DNA of 64,000 bases from contig NZ_QGLF01000003.1 in assembly GCF_003173055.1 (NCBI RefSeq), positions 1-64,000 of the forward strand, read 5' to 3'. The stretch comes from Zavarzinia compransoris. GTDB taxonomy: Bacteria > Pseudomonadota > Alphaproteobacteria > Zavarziniales > Zavarziniaceae. Below, piece after piece: positions 55,629 to 64,000 of this stretch (the first letter of the stretch is position 1; each line of letters starts with the position of its first letter). A program made the translations under genes and the position numbers. The notes under the pieces are model-generated. The model had not been told where the DNA came from. It saw nothing but the letters and a program-made list of their open reading frames with translations, and searched no databases.

Positions 55629-55766
55629 TCAGCCCCGCTCCTTGTCCTCGGCCTCGCGGCCGCGGGCCTGGGCTTTCCGCTTCTTCAGATTGTCGCGCAG
55701 CGCCTGGGCCAGGCGCTCGGCCTTGATGTCGGCATCGGTCTTGGGGGGGGCGGGCTTCTCGGGCAT
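55629..55766 (-). CDS. 45-residue basic helical protein
   Basis: A small open frame that translates as MPEKPAPPKTDADIKAERLA followed by QALRDNLKKRKAQARGREAE and DKERG. The composition (Lys/Arg/Glu/Ala, one amphipathic helix) and the phrase LRxNLKKRKAQ are typical of a conserved small protein in Alphaproteobacteria of unknown function. The stop codon directly abuts the stop of the convergent membrane protein gene. The Pro codons 6-8 lie in a run of eight C (55743-55750), a possible slippage site. No obvious ribosome site precedes it (GCAGGGACC), but codon use and composition favour a real gene. Confidence 0.65.
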   Translation of the reverse strand: MPEKPAPPKTDADIKAERLAQALRDNLKKRKAQARGREAEDKERG

Positions 55767-55891
55767 GGTCCCTGCTATCCGGATGACGAAGGCGTCAACA
55801 TTGGGTTAGGCTCCCATCATAACGATAAGCGCCAGAACAGACGACAACAGTAAGGACCGGGCAAAACCGGCCGCGCAGAGGGAGTAGACAG

Positions 55892-57433
55892 ATGCACCCG
55901 GGTATCCATGCCGCCAACACGCCGGACAAGATCGCCTATCGGATGGCGGGCAGCGGCATCGCCGTCACCTATGCCGAACTGGAGGCGCGGGCCAATGCCT
56001 GCGCCCATCTGTTCCGTTCGCTCGGCCTCGTGCGCGGCGACAGCATCGCCCTGATCCTCGAAAATCATCCGCGCTTCTTCGAGATCGCCTGGGCCGCGCT
56101 CCGCGCCGGGCTCTATTACACCGCGATCTCGACCCGCCTGACCGCGGCCGAAGCCGCCTATATCGTCGACGATTGCGGCGCCAAGGTGCTGGTCACCTCG
56201 CGCTATATGGCGGATCTCGCCACCAGGGTGGCGGCGCAGGCGCCGAAGCTGCGCCACCGCCTGATGCTGGACGGGACCGCGCCCGATTTCGCCGCCTATG
56301 AGGCCGCGGTGGCGGAACAGCCGCGGACGGCGCTGGCCGATCCGTCGGAAGGGGCGGACATGCTCTATTCCTCCGGCACCACCGGCCGGCCCAAGGGGGT
56401 GAAGGTCGCCCTGCCGGAAGAACCCTATGGCACGCCGAACAAGCTGTTCATGCTGAACGCGGCGCTTTACGCGCCGAATGCCGCATCGGTCTATCTCTCG
56501 CCCGCGCCGCTCTATCATGCCGCCCCCTTGCGCTTCTCGCTGACCATGATGCGCTTCGGCGCGACGGTGATCGTGATGGAGCATTTCGAGCCCGAGCAAT
56601 ATCTGGCGCTGATCGAGAAATACCGCGTCACCCATACCCAGGTGGTGCCGACCATGTTCGTCCGCCTACTGAAGCTCGACCCCGGGCTGCGGGCGAAATA
56701 CGACCTCTCGTCGCTGCAATGCGCGATCCATGCGGCGGCGCCCTGCCCGATCCCGGTGAAGGAACAGATGATCGAATGGTGGGGCCCGGTCATCCACGAA
56801 TATTACGCCGGCACCGAGGGCAACGGCTTCTGCGCCATCACCAGCGCCGAATGGCTGGCGCATAAGGGCTCGGTCGGCCGGGCCATGCTGGGCGTGCCCC
56901 ATATCCTGGACGAGGAGGGCCGGGAACTGCCCCCCGGCGAGCCGGGGGCGATCTATTTCTCGGACGGCACGGTCTTCGAATACCACAACGACCCGGACAA
57001 GACCGCCTCCAGCCGCAATGCGGCCGGCTGGTCCACCCTCGGCGACATCGGCTATCTCGACCAGGAGGGCTATCTCTACCTGACCGACCGCAAGGCCAAT
57101 ATGATCATTTCCGGCGGGGTGAACATCTACCCGCAGGAAGCGGAAAACCTGCTGATCACCCACCCCAAGGTCGCCGACGTCGCGGTCTTCGGCGTGCCCG
57201 ACGCCGACTGGGGCGAGGCGGTGAAGGCGGTGGTTCAGCCGGTCGACATCCGCGATGCCGGGCCGGCGCTGGAAGCGGAGCTGATCGCCTTCTGCCGGGC
57301 CCATCTCTCCCCCGTCAAATGCCCGAAGACGGTGGACTTCGAGGCGGAACTGCCGCGCCACCCGACCGGCAAGCTCTACAAGCGCCTGCTGAAGGACCGC
57401 TACTGGCAGGGTTCCGCCCGCCGCATCGCCTGA
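55892..57433 (+). CDS. Acyl-CoA synthetase (AMP-forming, FadD-like)
   Basis: A 513-residue ANL-superfamily ligase. YSSGTTGRPKGVK is the P-loop (A3), YYAGTEGNGFC is the A5 motif, GWSTLGDIGYLDQEGYLYLTDRKANMIISGG supplies A7-A8, and HPTGKLYKRLLKDRY contains the catalytic Lys (A10). It activates a carboxylic acid, probably a fatty or aromatic acid, with ATP and CoA. The start follows GAGGGAGTAGACAG. It stands alone between a long leader and a strong terminator. Whether the substrate is a fatty acid or a phenylpropanoid cannot be settled; the following AtuA gene hints at terpenoid or branched acids. Confidence 0.9.
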   Translation: MHPGIHAANTPDKIAYRMAGSGIAVTYAELEARANACAHLFRSLGLVRGDSIALILENHPRFFEIAWAALRAGLYYTAISTRLTAAEAAYIVDDCGAKVLVTSRYMADLATRVAAQAPKLRHRLMLDGTAPDFAAYEAAVAEQPRTALADPSEGADMLYSSGTTGRPKGVKVALPEEPYGTPNKLFMLNAALYAPNAASVYLSPAPLYHAAPLRFSLTMMRFGATVIVMEHFEPEQYLALIEKYRVTHTQVVPTMFVRLLKLDPGLRAKYDLSSLQCAIHAAAPCPIPVKEQMIEWWGPVIHEYYAGTEGNGFCAITSAEWLAHKGSVGRAMLGVPHILDEEGRELPPGEPGAIYFSDGTVFEYHNDPDKTASSRNAAGWSTLGDIGYLDQEGYLYLTDRKANMIISGGVNIYPQEAENLLITHPKVADVAVFGVPDADWGEAVKAVVQPVDIRDAGPALEAELIAFCRAHLSPVKCPKTVDFEAELPRHPTGKLYKRLLKDRYWQGSARRIA

Positions 57434-57436
57434 AGG

Positions 57437-57486
57437 CCCCGCCGCCCCCGGGGTGCCGGGGGGAACGGCGGGGGTATCGTTTTTTT
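57437..57486 (+). terminator. Strong intrinsic terminator after the acyl-CoA synthetase gene
   Basis: Outer stem CCCCGCCG / CGGCGGGG (57437-57444 with 57466-57473) and inner stem CCCCCGG / CCGGGGG enclose a GGTG loop. A run of seven T follows at 57480-57486. This is the clearest T-run terminator in the window. Confidence 0.85.
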
Positions 57487-57633
57487 GGCCTTCCGGTCGC
57501 GCGCGGCGAGGTTCATCCTCGCCGCCTGAACTGTGATCCGGATCACACCGGCCCGGCCCGACGCGTCCCAAGATCGTCGGCATTCGTCAGGTCCTGGTGT
57601 AGGATCGCCCGGATTTCGAGGGGGGATCGAATC

Positions 57634-60600
57634 ATGAACCGTGTCGCTTCGGCACTCCGGCAGCTTCTGTTCGTCTTCATGATGGTGACGGCGGCGGCCG
57701 GCACCGCCCGCGCGGCGGAGCTGGACAGCTACCGCTCCCAGGCCCAGTCCTACCAGGACGATATCGCCCGCGACAACGACAAGGCGGTGAAGAATGCCGC
57801 CGACGCCAAGAAGGCGATCGATGCCGCCAAGGTCGAGACCGAGCGCCGCCGCTGGTGGCAGGCCGCCAGCCTCTACGAAAGCGCGATCGCCTATGGCGCC
57901 GACGACCATGCCACCTGGTACGCCCTTGCCGACGTCCAGCTGAAGGGCAGCAATTACTGGCGCGCCTCGGGCGCCGCCTGGCGCGCCTACGAACGGGCCG
58001 CCACCCCGGACCAGAAGATCGCCGCCCTCGATATCCTCGGCACGTCGATCGAACGCTCGGGCGATGCGGAAACCGCCCTCAAGGCCTATCGCCTGGCCGC
58101 CACCATCAAGAACACCCCCGCCGTCGCCGACCGCGTCGCCGCCCTCGAGGAGGCGACCCGCTTCCGCGTGACCAATGCCTATGCCCGCACCGATTCGGAC
58201 GTGCCGGCGATCTGCCTCGAATTCTACGGCGACCTGCTGGCCACCACCCGCTTCGAGGATTACATCGAAGTCGCGCCCAGGTTCGACGCCGCCTTCGTCG
58301 CCAAGGGCAATCTCCTCTGCGTCGAGGGGGCCCGCTTCGGCCAGTCCTACGAGGTGACGGTGGCCAAGGGCCTGCCGTCCGCCGCCGGGGCCAAGTTCGA
58401 GCGGATCGAATCGGGCACCGTCGCCATCGGCAACCGGCCGGAAAGCCTGGGCTTCACCCAGGGCGCCTATATCCTGCCCAAGGTCGGCGCCACCGGCATT
58501 CCCCTGCAGTCGGTCAATGTCGACAAGGCCCGCCTCGCCCTCTACCGCGTCAACGACCGCAACATCCTGCCCAATATCGGCAACGGCAACCTGCTCTATA
58601 CGCTCAACCAATATTCGGCCGACGACATCGCCAACAATATCGGCGAACGGGTCTGGCAGGGCGAGGTGCTGATCGAGAACCGCCTGAACGAGCGCGTGGT
58701 CACCGCCATCGACATCGAACAGATGCGCAGGACCGCCGCCCCCGGCCTCTATGTCCTGACCGCCGGCCTGACCACCGGCGAGCAGGAAACCTGGGACGAT
58801 CTCGCCACCCAATGGGTGGTGGTCACCGATGTCGGCCTCACCACCTTCACCGGCAACGACGGGCTGACCGTGATCGCCCGCGCCCTGTCGACCGGCAAGC
58901 CCCTGGCCGGGGTCGAGATCGGCCTCTATGCCCGCAACAACGACGAACTGGCCCGCCTGAAGACCGACGACCAGGGCCGCCTGCGCTTCGATCCCGGCCT
59001 GATCCGGGCCGAGGGCGGGCGCGAGCCGGCCGCCGTCATGGCCTTCGCGGGCGGCGGCGATTTCACCTTCCTCGAACTGACCGGGCCGGCCTTCGACCTG
59101 TCGGACCGCGGCGTTTCCGGCCGCAGCCAGCCCGGCCCGCTCGACGTCTTCGCCTATGCCGAGCGCGGCGTCTACCGCCCGGGCGAGACCGCCCATGTCA
59201 CCGCCCTGCTGCGCGACGATGCCGGCAATGCGGTCGACAACCTGCCCCTGACCCTGACCATCCGCCGCCCCGACGGCGTCGAGGTCGAGCGCCGCCCGCT
59301 GAAGCCGGCCGCCGCCGGCGCCTATGACGTCGCCTGGGCGATCGGCGCCGGCGCCCGCACCGGCAACTGGACGCTTGGCTGGCACACGGACCCGGCGCGC
59401 GAGCCGATCGGCACCCTGACCGTCCTGGTCGAGGACGTGGTGCCCGCCCGGATCGAGACCAGCGCCCAGACCGGCAGCCCGTCGATCCAGCCGGGCCAGA
59501 GCGTGCCCCTGACCGTCGAGGCGAAATATCTCTTCGGCACCCCGGCCTCGGATCTGCGCGCCTCGGTCCAGGTGGTGATCGGCGCCGCGGCCACGCCCTT
59601 CCCCGACTACAAGGACTATCGCTTCGGCCTGATCGACGAGAGCTTCACCCAGCAGCGCCTGAATCTCGACGACCAGACCACGGACGAGAAGGGCAAGGTC
59701 ACCTTCGACCTCGCCCTCGGCGAATTGCCGGATACGGCGCTGCCACTGGTCGCCATGATCCGCGCCGACGTCTTCGAGACCAGCGGCCGGCCGGTCTCGC
59801 GCCGGCTGGAACTGCCGGTGCGCAGCGGCTCGCTCTGGCTCGGCGTGAAGCCCGGCTTCGAGGGCGCCCGGGTCGAGGAACAGGCGGTCCCGGCCTTCGA
59901 CCTCGTCGCCCTCGACCAGCAGGGCAAGCCGCGCGCGGCCAAAGGCGTGCGCTGGACCCTGATCCAGGAGAAATGGAATTACCAGTGGTACTACCGGAAC
60001 GGCGCCTGGGCCTATGAGGTGGTGGTGCGCGACCGCGTGCTGTCCTCCGGCACCCTGGACCTCGCCGCCGCCGGGCCCGGCCGGCTGGAGGTGCCCAAGG
60101 TCGACTACGGCCGCTATCGCCTGGAAGTGACCGAGGCGGAATCGGGCGCCGCCAGTTCGACCCGCTTCACCGCCGGCTGGTATGTCTCGCCCTCCCTGGG
60201 CGATACCCCGGACACGATGACGGTGACCGCCGACAAGGAGCAATACGCCCCCGGCGAGACCGCCCGCCTGCACATCCAGGCGCCCTTCGCCGGCGAAGTG
60301 CTGCTAACCATCGCCACCGACAAGGTGCTGGAAACCCGCAACGTCACCGTCCCGGCCGAGGGCACCGCAGTCGAGATCCCGGTCGCGGAAAGCTGGGGGC
60401 CGGGCGCCTATGTCCTTGCCACCGCCTTCCGGCCGGGCGACCAGGATGCGGCGCGCGGCCCGGGCCGGGCCATCGGCCTCGCCTGGCTGGGCGTCGATCC
60501 GGCCAGCCGGCGCCTTCAGGTCGCCTTCGCCGGGCCCGACACGGTGGAACCGCGCCGGAAGGTCACCATTCCCGTCGAGGTGACGGGGATCGCCGGCGGC

Positions 60601-62823
60601 GCGCCCACCTATGTCACCGTCGCCGCGGTCGACGAGGGCATCCTGCAACTGACCGACTATGCGACGCCCGATCCCCTGGCCCGCCTGTTCGGCAAGCGCC
60701 GCCTGGGCCTCGACGTCCGCGACGCCTATGGCAAGCTGCTGAACGGCAAGCTGGGCAAGCCGGGGGTGCTGCGCGAGGGTGGCGATGGCGATGCCCTCGG
60801 CCGGCGCGGCGCGCCGCCTTCGGACATCAAGCTGGTCTCGCTCTACAGCGGCATCGTCACCCTGGACGACAAGGGCAAGGGCAGCGTCAGCTTCGACGTG
60901 CCGGACTACAACGGCCGCCTGCGCCTGATGGCCGTCGCCTGGAACGGGCGCCAGGTCGGCAGCGCCGACAAGGGCCTGATCGTGCGCGATCCCCTGGTCG
61001 TCCTGTCCTCGACCGCGCGCTTCCTCGCGGTCGGCGACACCAGCCGCCTGACCGTCACCCTCAGCAATGTCGCGGCCGCGGCCGGGACCTACAAGGTTTC
61101 GGTCGCGGGCGATGCGGTGGTCGAGCTGGTCGCCGGCGCCAAGCCCGGCCCGGTCGAGCTGGCCGTCGGCGACACCAGGACCGTCACCGTGCCGATCAAG
61201 GCGGTCTCGGCCGGCCTTGCCCGCCTTGCGCTCACCGTCGAGGGGCCGGACGGCTTCCGCTTCGAGCGCACGGTCGGCGTCGGCACCCGCGCCCCGCAGC
61301 TGCCCAACATCGACCGCCTGATCCGCCAGCTGAAGCCGAAGGAAGGCCTGACCGTCGGCCAGAAGGCGCTCGATCCCTATGTCCCGGGCACGGCCGAATT
61401 CCTGCTCAGCCTCAGCCCGCGGCCGAATGTCGATGTCGCCGGCCTGCTGCGCGGCCTCGACCGCTACCCCTACGGCTGCCTCGAACAGACCACGAGCCGG
61501 GCCCTGCCCCTGCTCTATGTCGCCGAGGTCGCCAAATTGTGGGAACAGCCGGACGAGCCGGACATGAGCGCCCGGGTGGCCAAGGCGATCGGCCGGCTGC
61601 TGGAAATGCAGCGCAGCGACGGCAGCTTCGGCCTGTGGAGCTATTTCGGCAATACCGAGCCCTGGCTCACCGCCTATGTGATGGACTTCCTGACCAGGGC
61701 ACGGGCCCAGGACGTGCAGGTGCCGGACTTCGCCTATCGCCGCGGCCTCGCCTGGCTGAAGCAGCACGGCGAGAACCGCCGCGACGACGGGCCGGACGCG
61801 CTCGCCTCGCGCGCCTATGCGCTTTATGTTCTGGCCGCCGCCGGGGCCGGCGAACTGGGGGCCACCCGCTATCTGCACGATGCGGTCGGCCTCGACCTGC
61901 CGACGCCGCTGGCCATGGCCCAGGTCGGCGCCGCCCTGGCCCTGCTGGGCGACACGACGCGGGCGCAACAAGCCTTCGACCGGGCCCTGGCCGCCCAGGA
62001 CCGGCGCAATGCCCGCCGCGACTACGGCAGCGCGGTGCGCGACCTCGCCGCCATCGTCACCCTGGCCGCGGAAAGCAAGGTCCCCGGCATCGATGCCGAG
62101 GGTCTGGCGGCCAAGGTCGCCGACATGGTCGCCGGCAAGCGCTGGCTGTCGACCCAGGAAAGCGCCTGGCTGCTGATGGCCGCCCGGGCGCTGGCCGACG
62201 GCGACAACAAGATGAGCGTCAACGTCGCCGGCCAGTCGGTGCCGCCGCGCAGCACGACCTATTCGATCCGGCCGAGCACGACCGAGGTCGCGGGCAGCAT
62301 CCGGCTCGAAAACGCGGGCGAAGGCTCGGTCTGGTACACCGGCACGGTGATCGGCGTGCCGACCAAGGACCAGCCCGCCAACGGCAACGGCATGGAGGTG
62401 GAGCGGCGCTTCTTCACCCTCGACGGCAAGCCGGTCGACCTGAAGGCGGTGCCCCAGGGCACCATGATGGTCGCCGTCGTCGTCGGCCGCACCACCCAGG
62501 ATCGCGACAACCAGCTGATGGTGATCGACCTCCTGCCCGCCGGCTTCGAGGTCGAGAACCCGCGCCTCGCCAATGCCTCGGACGCCGGGGAACTGGACTG
62601 GCTGCCGGAGCTGACCGACACCGCCTATACCGAAGCGCTGGACGACCGCTATGTCGCCGCCTTCGACACCTCCGGCGCCGGCCCCTTCGCCGCCGCCTAT
62701 CTCGTCCGCGCGGTCACCCCCGGCACCTACCGGGTGCCGGGGGTCGCGGTCGAGGATATGTATCAGCCGGAATACCGCGCCCGCGCCGCCATGGGCACGG
62801 TCACCGTGGTGCCGGTGCGCTGA
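57634..62823 (+). CDS. Bacterial alpha-2-macroglobulin family protein
   Basis: A 1729-residue secreted protein. A signal peptide (LLFVFMMVTAAAGTARA) ends without a lipobox Cys. Next is a helical, TPR-like N-terminal region (about residues 30-190), macroglobulin domains with GVYRPGETAHVTALLRDDAG, ADKEQYAPGETARLHI and AAVDEGILQLTDYATPDPL, then the thioester domain with YPYGCLEQTTSR, whose Cys at residue 1282 forms the reactive thioester with the Gln, and a C-terminal receptor-like part. Such proteins trap attacking proteases in the periplasm. E. coli YfhM is a lipoprotein partnered by PBP1C; here neither a lipobox nor an adjacent pbpC is present. The start follows GGGGGGATCGAATC. Confidence 0.93.
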   Translation: MNRVASALRQLLFVFMMVTAAAGTARAAELDSYRSQAQSYQDDIARDNDKAVKNAADAKKAIDAAKVETERRRWWQAASLYESAIAYGADDHATWYALADVQLKGSNYWRASGAAWRAYERAATPDQKIAALDILGTSIERSGDAETALKAYRLAATIKNTPAVADRVAALEEATRFRVTNAYARTDSDVPAICLEFYGDLLATTRFEDYIEVAPRFDAAFVAKGNLLCVEGARFGQSYEVTVAKGLPSAAGAKFERIESGTVAIGNRPESLGFTQGAYILPKVGATGIPLQSVNVDKARLALYRVNDRNILPNIGNGNLLYTLNQYSADDIANNIGERVWQGEVLIENRLNERVVTAIDIEQMRRTAAPGLYVLTAGLTTGEQETWDDLATQWVVVTDVGLTTFTGNDGLTVIARALSTGKPLAGVEIGLYARNNDELARLKTDDQGRLRFDPGLIRAEGGREPAAVMAFAGGGDFTFLELTGPAFDLSDRGVSGRSQPGPLDVFAYAERGVYRPGETAHVTALLRDDAGNAVDNLPLTLTIRRPDGVEVERRPLKPAAAGAYDVAWAIGAGARTGNWTLGWHTDPAREPIGTLTVLVEDVVPARIETSAQTGSPSIQPGQSVPLTVEAKYLFGTPASDLRASVQVVIGAAATPFPDYKDYRFGLIDESFTQQRLNLDDQTTDEKGKVTFDLALGELPDTALPLVAMIRADVFETSGRPVSRRLELPVRSGSLWLGVKPGFEGARVEEQAVPAFDLVALDQQGKPRAAKGVRWTLIQEKWNYQWYYRNGAWAYEVVVRDRVLSSGTLDLAAAGPGRLEVPKVDYGRYRLEVTEAESGAASSTRFTAGWYVSPSLGDTPDTMTVTADKEQYAPGETARLHIQAPFAGEVLLTIATDKVLETRNVTVPAEGTAVEIPVAESWGPGAYVLATAFRPGDQDAARGPGRAIGLAWLGVDPASRRLQVAFAGPDTVEPRRKVTIPVEVTGIAGGAPTYVTVAAVDEGILQLTDYATPDPLARLFGKRRLGLDVRDAYGKLLNGKLGKPGVLREGGDGDALGRRGAPPSDIKLVSLYSGIVTLDDKGKGSVSFDVPDYNGRLRLMAVAWNGRQVGSADKGLIVRDPLVVLSSTARFLAVGDTSRLTVTLSNVAAAAGTYKVSVAGDAVVELVAGAKPGPVELAVGDTRTVTVPIKAVSAGLARLALTVEGPDGFRFERTVGVGTRAPQLPNIDRLIRQLKPKEGLTVGQKALDPYVPGTAEFLLSLSPRPNVDVAGLLRGLDRYPYGCLEQTTSRALPLLYVAEVAKLWEQPDEPDMSARVAKAIGRLLEMQRSDGSFGLWSYFGNTEPWLTAYVMDFLTRARAQDVQVPDFAYRRGLAWLKQHGENRRDDGPDALASRAYALYVLAAAGAGELGATRYLHDAVGLDLPTPLAMAQVGAALALLGDTTRAQQAFDRALAAQDRRNARRDYGSAVRDLAAIVTLAAESKVPGIDAEGLAAKVADMVAGKRWLSTQESAWLLMAARALADGDNKMSVNVAGQSVPPRSTTYSIRPSTTEVAGSIRLENAGEGSVWYTGTVIGVPTKDQPANGNGMEVERRFFTLDGKPVDLKAVPQGTMMVAVVVGRTTQDRDNQLMVIDLLPAGFEVENPRLANASDAGELDWLPELTDTAYTEALDDRYVAAFDTSGAGPFAAAYLVRAVTPGTYRVPGVAVEDMYQPEYRARAAMGTVTVVPVR

Positions 62824-62848
62824 TCCCGCAGCCGGCGTCGTCTTGATC

Positions 62849-62876
62849 GGGGCGGTCCTTCGGGGCCGCCCCTTTT
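62849..62876 (+). terminator. Perfect terminator with UUCG tetraloop
   Basis: A 10-bp stem (62849-62858 with 62863-62872; one G-U pair) closes on the tetraloop TTCG and is followed by TTTTCTTT. It ends the macroglobulin transcript. Confidence 0.9.
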
Positions 62877-62935
62877 CTTTGTCCCGCCGCGCCCCCTCTT
62901 GCCCCCGGCGGGCGGCTTCGCTATCGTCGCTCAAA

Positions 62936-62950
62936 ATGAATGAAATTCAT
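62936..62950. promoter_or_regulatory. Candidate operator before the AtuA gene
   Basis: Inverted repeat ATGAAT-GAA-ATTCAT directly upstream of the AAAGGAGGAG ribosome site. Its TGAAT/ATTCA core resembles TetR-type operators. The place, next to the start, suits a repressor site. Confidence 0.35.
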
Positions 62951-62964
62951 CAAAGGAGGAGAGC

Positions 62965-64000
62965 GTGGCGACGGCAAGGGACAGCGGCAGCCTGCGCATC
63001 GGTTGCGCGTCCGGCTTCTGGGGCGATTCGCTCGACGGCACGGGGCAATTGGTCCGTCACGGCGCGATCGACGTGCTGGTGTTCGACTGGCTGGCGGAAA
63101 TCACCCTGTCGCTGCTGGCGCGGGTCAAGGCGAAGAAGCCGGAGGCGGGCTTCGTCCCCGATTTCGTCGAGGCGCTGGTCCCCCATCTGGCCGCGATCAA
63201 GGCCCGGGGCATCCGCGTCGTCTCCAACGGCGGCGGCATGAACCCGGCCGCCTGCGCCGCGGCCCTGGCCGCCCGCGCCAGGGCCGCGGGCATCGAGCTG
63301 AAGATCGCGACCGTCACCGGCGACGACCTGAAGCCGGCGGAGGCGGAGATCCGCGCGGCCAGGGTCCGGGACATGTTCGCCGGCACCGCCCTGCCGGACA
63401 AGCTGGTCACCGCCAATGCCTATATCGGCGCGCGGGCCATCGCCGCCGCCCTGGACGCCGGGGCGGAAGTGGTGATCACCGGGCGCTGCGTCGATTCCGC
63501 GGTCACCCTCGGGCCCCTGGTCCATCACTTCGGCTGGGACTGGCAGGATTGGGACCGGCTCGCCCAAGGCAGCCTCGCCGGCCACCTGATCGAATGCGGC
63601 GTGCAGGGCACCGGCGGCATCTTCACCGATTGGGATCATGTCCCGGGCTGGGACGACATGGGCTTCCCCATCGTCGAGGTCGCCGCGGACGGCAGTTTCG
63701 TCCTGACCAAGCCGGCGGGCACCGGCGGCCATGTCGTGCCGCTCGCCGTCGCCGAACAGCTTCTTTACGAGATCGGCGATCCCGCCGCCTATCTGCTGCC
63801 CGACGTCGCCTGCGATTTCCGTGCCGTCCGCCTGGAGGCGGCGGGGCCGGACCGGGTGCGGGTCAGCGGCGCCCGCGGCCGCCCCGCCACCGGCCTCCTG
63901 AAGGTCAGCGCCACCGTCGCCGACGGCTATCGGGTGATCGGCGCCGTCACCATCGCCGGGCGCGAGGCGGTGGCCAAGGCGGAACGGACCGGCGCCGCCA
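62965..64000 (+). CDS. AtuA/DUF1446 family protein (acyclic terpene utilization), cut by window end
   Basis: At least 345 residues, running off the window. It starts with GTG at 62965 behind a strong AAAGGAGGAGAGC. Family pieces are RIGCASGFWGDS, LVFDWLAEITLSLLAR, VVSNGGGMNPAACAAAL, VITGRCVDSAVTLGPLVHHFGWDW, HLIECGVQGTGGIFTDWDHVPGWDDMGFPIVEVA and LTKPAGTGGHV. AtuA is encoded in the citronellol/geraniol degradation cluster of Pseudomonas; its enzymatic role is not firmly defined. In other bacteria the gene sits with acyl-CoA carboxylase and dehydrogenase genes, expected beyond the right edge. Confidence 0.88.
   Translation, partial: MATARDSGSLRIGCASGFWGDSLDGTGQLVRHGAIDVLVFDWLAEITLSLLARVKAKKPEAGFVPDFVEALVPHLAAIKARGIRVVSNGGGMNPAACAAALAARARAAGIELKIATVTGDDLKPAEAEIRAARVRDMFAGTALPDKLVTANAYIGARAIAAALDAGAEVVITGRCVDSAVTLGPLVHHFGWDWQDWDRLAQGSLAGHLIECGVQGTGGIFTDWDHVPGWDDMGFPIVEVAADGSFVLTKPAGTGGHVVPLAVAEQLLYEIGDPAAYLLPDVACDFRAVRLEAAGPDRVRVSGARGRPATGLLKVSATVADGYRVIGAVTIAGREAVAKAERTGAA

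Noticed and set aside
57400-62934. Very long open frames antisense to the macroglobulin gene
   Set aside because: Same cause: low-complexity translations and no start-site features, against a clear macroglobulin on the plus strand.

Overview
The window is high-GC (about 70%) chromosomal DNA from an alphaproteobacterium. The evidence is the ubiB-ubiE / mutM - enoyl-CoA hydratase - rpsT - dnaA neighbourhood that is conserved in that class, the dnaA-dnaN-recF-gyrB replication cluster, IalB-, DUF1345- and AtuA-type proteins, and an intergenic palindrome of the kind scattered through alphaproteobacterial genomes. The fused cellulose synthase BcsAB together with BcsD points toward a relative of the Acetobacteraceae/Rhodospirillales; I cannot name the genus. 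No prophage, IS element, tRNA, complete rRNA or CRISPR array is visible. Coding density is high and most genes sit in tight operons.

Left part (1-18 kb). At the left edge a consensus promoter with an rRNA-like layout points out of the window. Then come an inositol-monophosphatase family enzyme, a patatin lipase behind a palindromic repeat, a DUF2157 membrane protein, an alpha/beta hydrolase, a degenerate array of about 153-bp repeats, a two-CBS protein, a TetR-SDR operon with two strong operator palindromes, a YgjP-type metallopeptidase, an iron-siderophore receptor with a PiuC-type dioxygenase preceded by Fur-box-like sites, an FMN alpha-hydroxy-acid oxidase, a class A penicillin-binding protein, and a divergent TetR/hydrolase pair.

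Centre (17-32 kb). dnaA, dnaN, recF and gyrB are read leftward, followed by two membrane or envelope genes. A rhodanese gene lies between rpsT and dnaA. The enoyl-CoA hydratase, mutM, ubiE, ubiB and yifB/comM complete this core block.

Metal-uptake locus (32-38 kb). A TonB-dependent receptor is divergent from a FecBCD-type ABC importer (binding protein, permease, ATPase). The ATPase gene converges on, and overlaps, a gene for a molbindin (single TOBE/Mop domain), which shares an operon with a TrmO/TsaA-family gene. A 24-bp dyad with the geometry of a ModE (molybdate repressor) site lies between receptor and importer. Read together, this is a candidate outer-to-inner-membrane molybdate/tungstate uptake system. 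It is the most interesting part of the window.

Right part (38-64 kb). A seamless cellulose operon runs bcsP-like, bcsQ, bcsAB (fused), bcsC (with an unusual insert), bcsD, bcsZ. It is followed by a cysTWA sulfate importer without a binding protein, an IalB-family protein, an MBL-fold hydrolase, a small membrane protein, a 45-residue basic protein, an acyl-CoA synthetase with a strong terminator, a 1729-residue alpha-2-macroglobulin with a thioester motif and a perfect UUCG terminator, and the start of an AtuA/DUF1446 gene cut by the window end.
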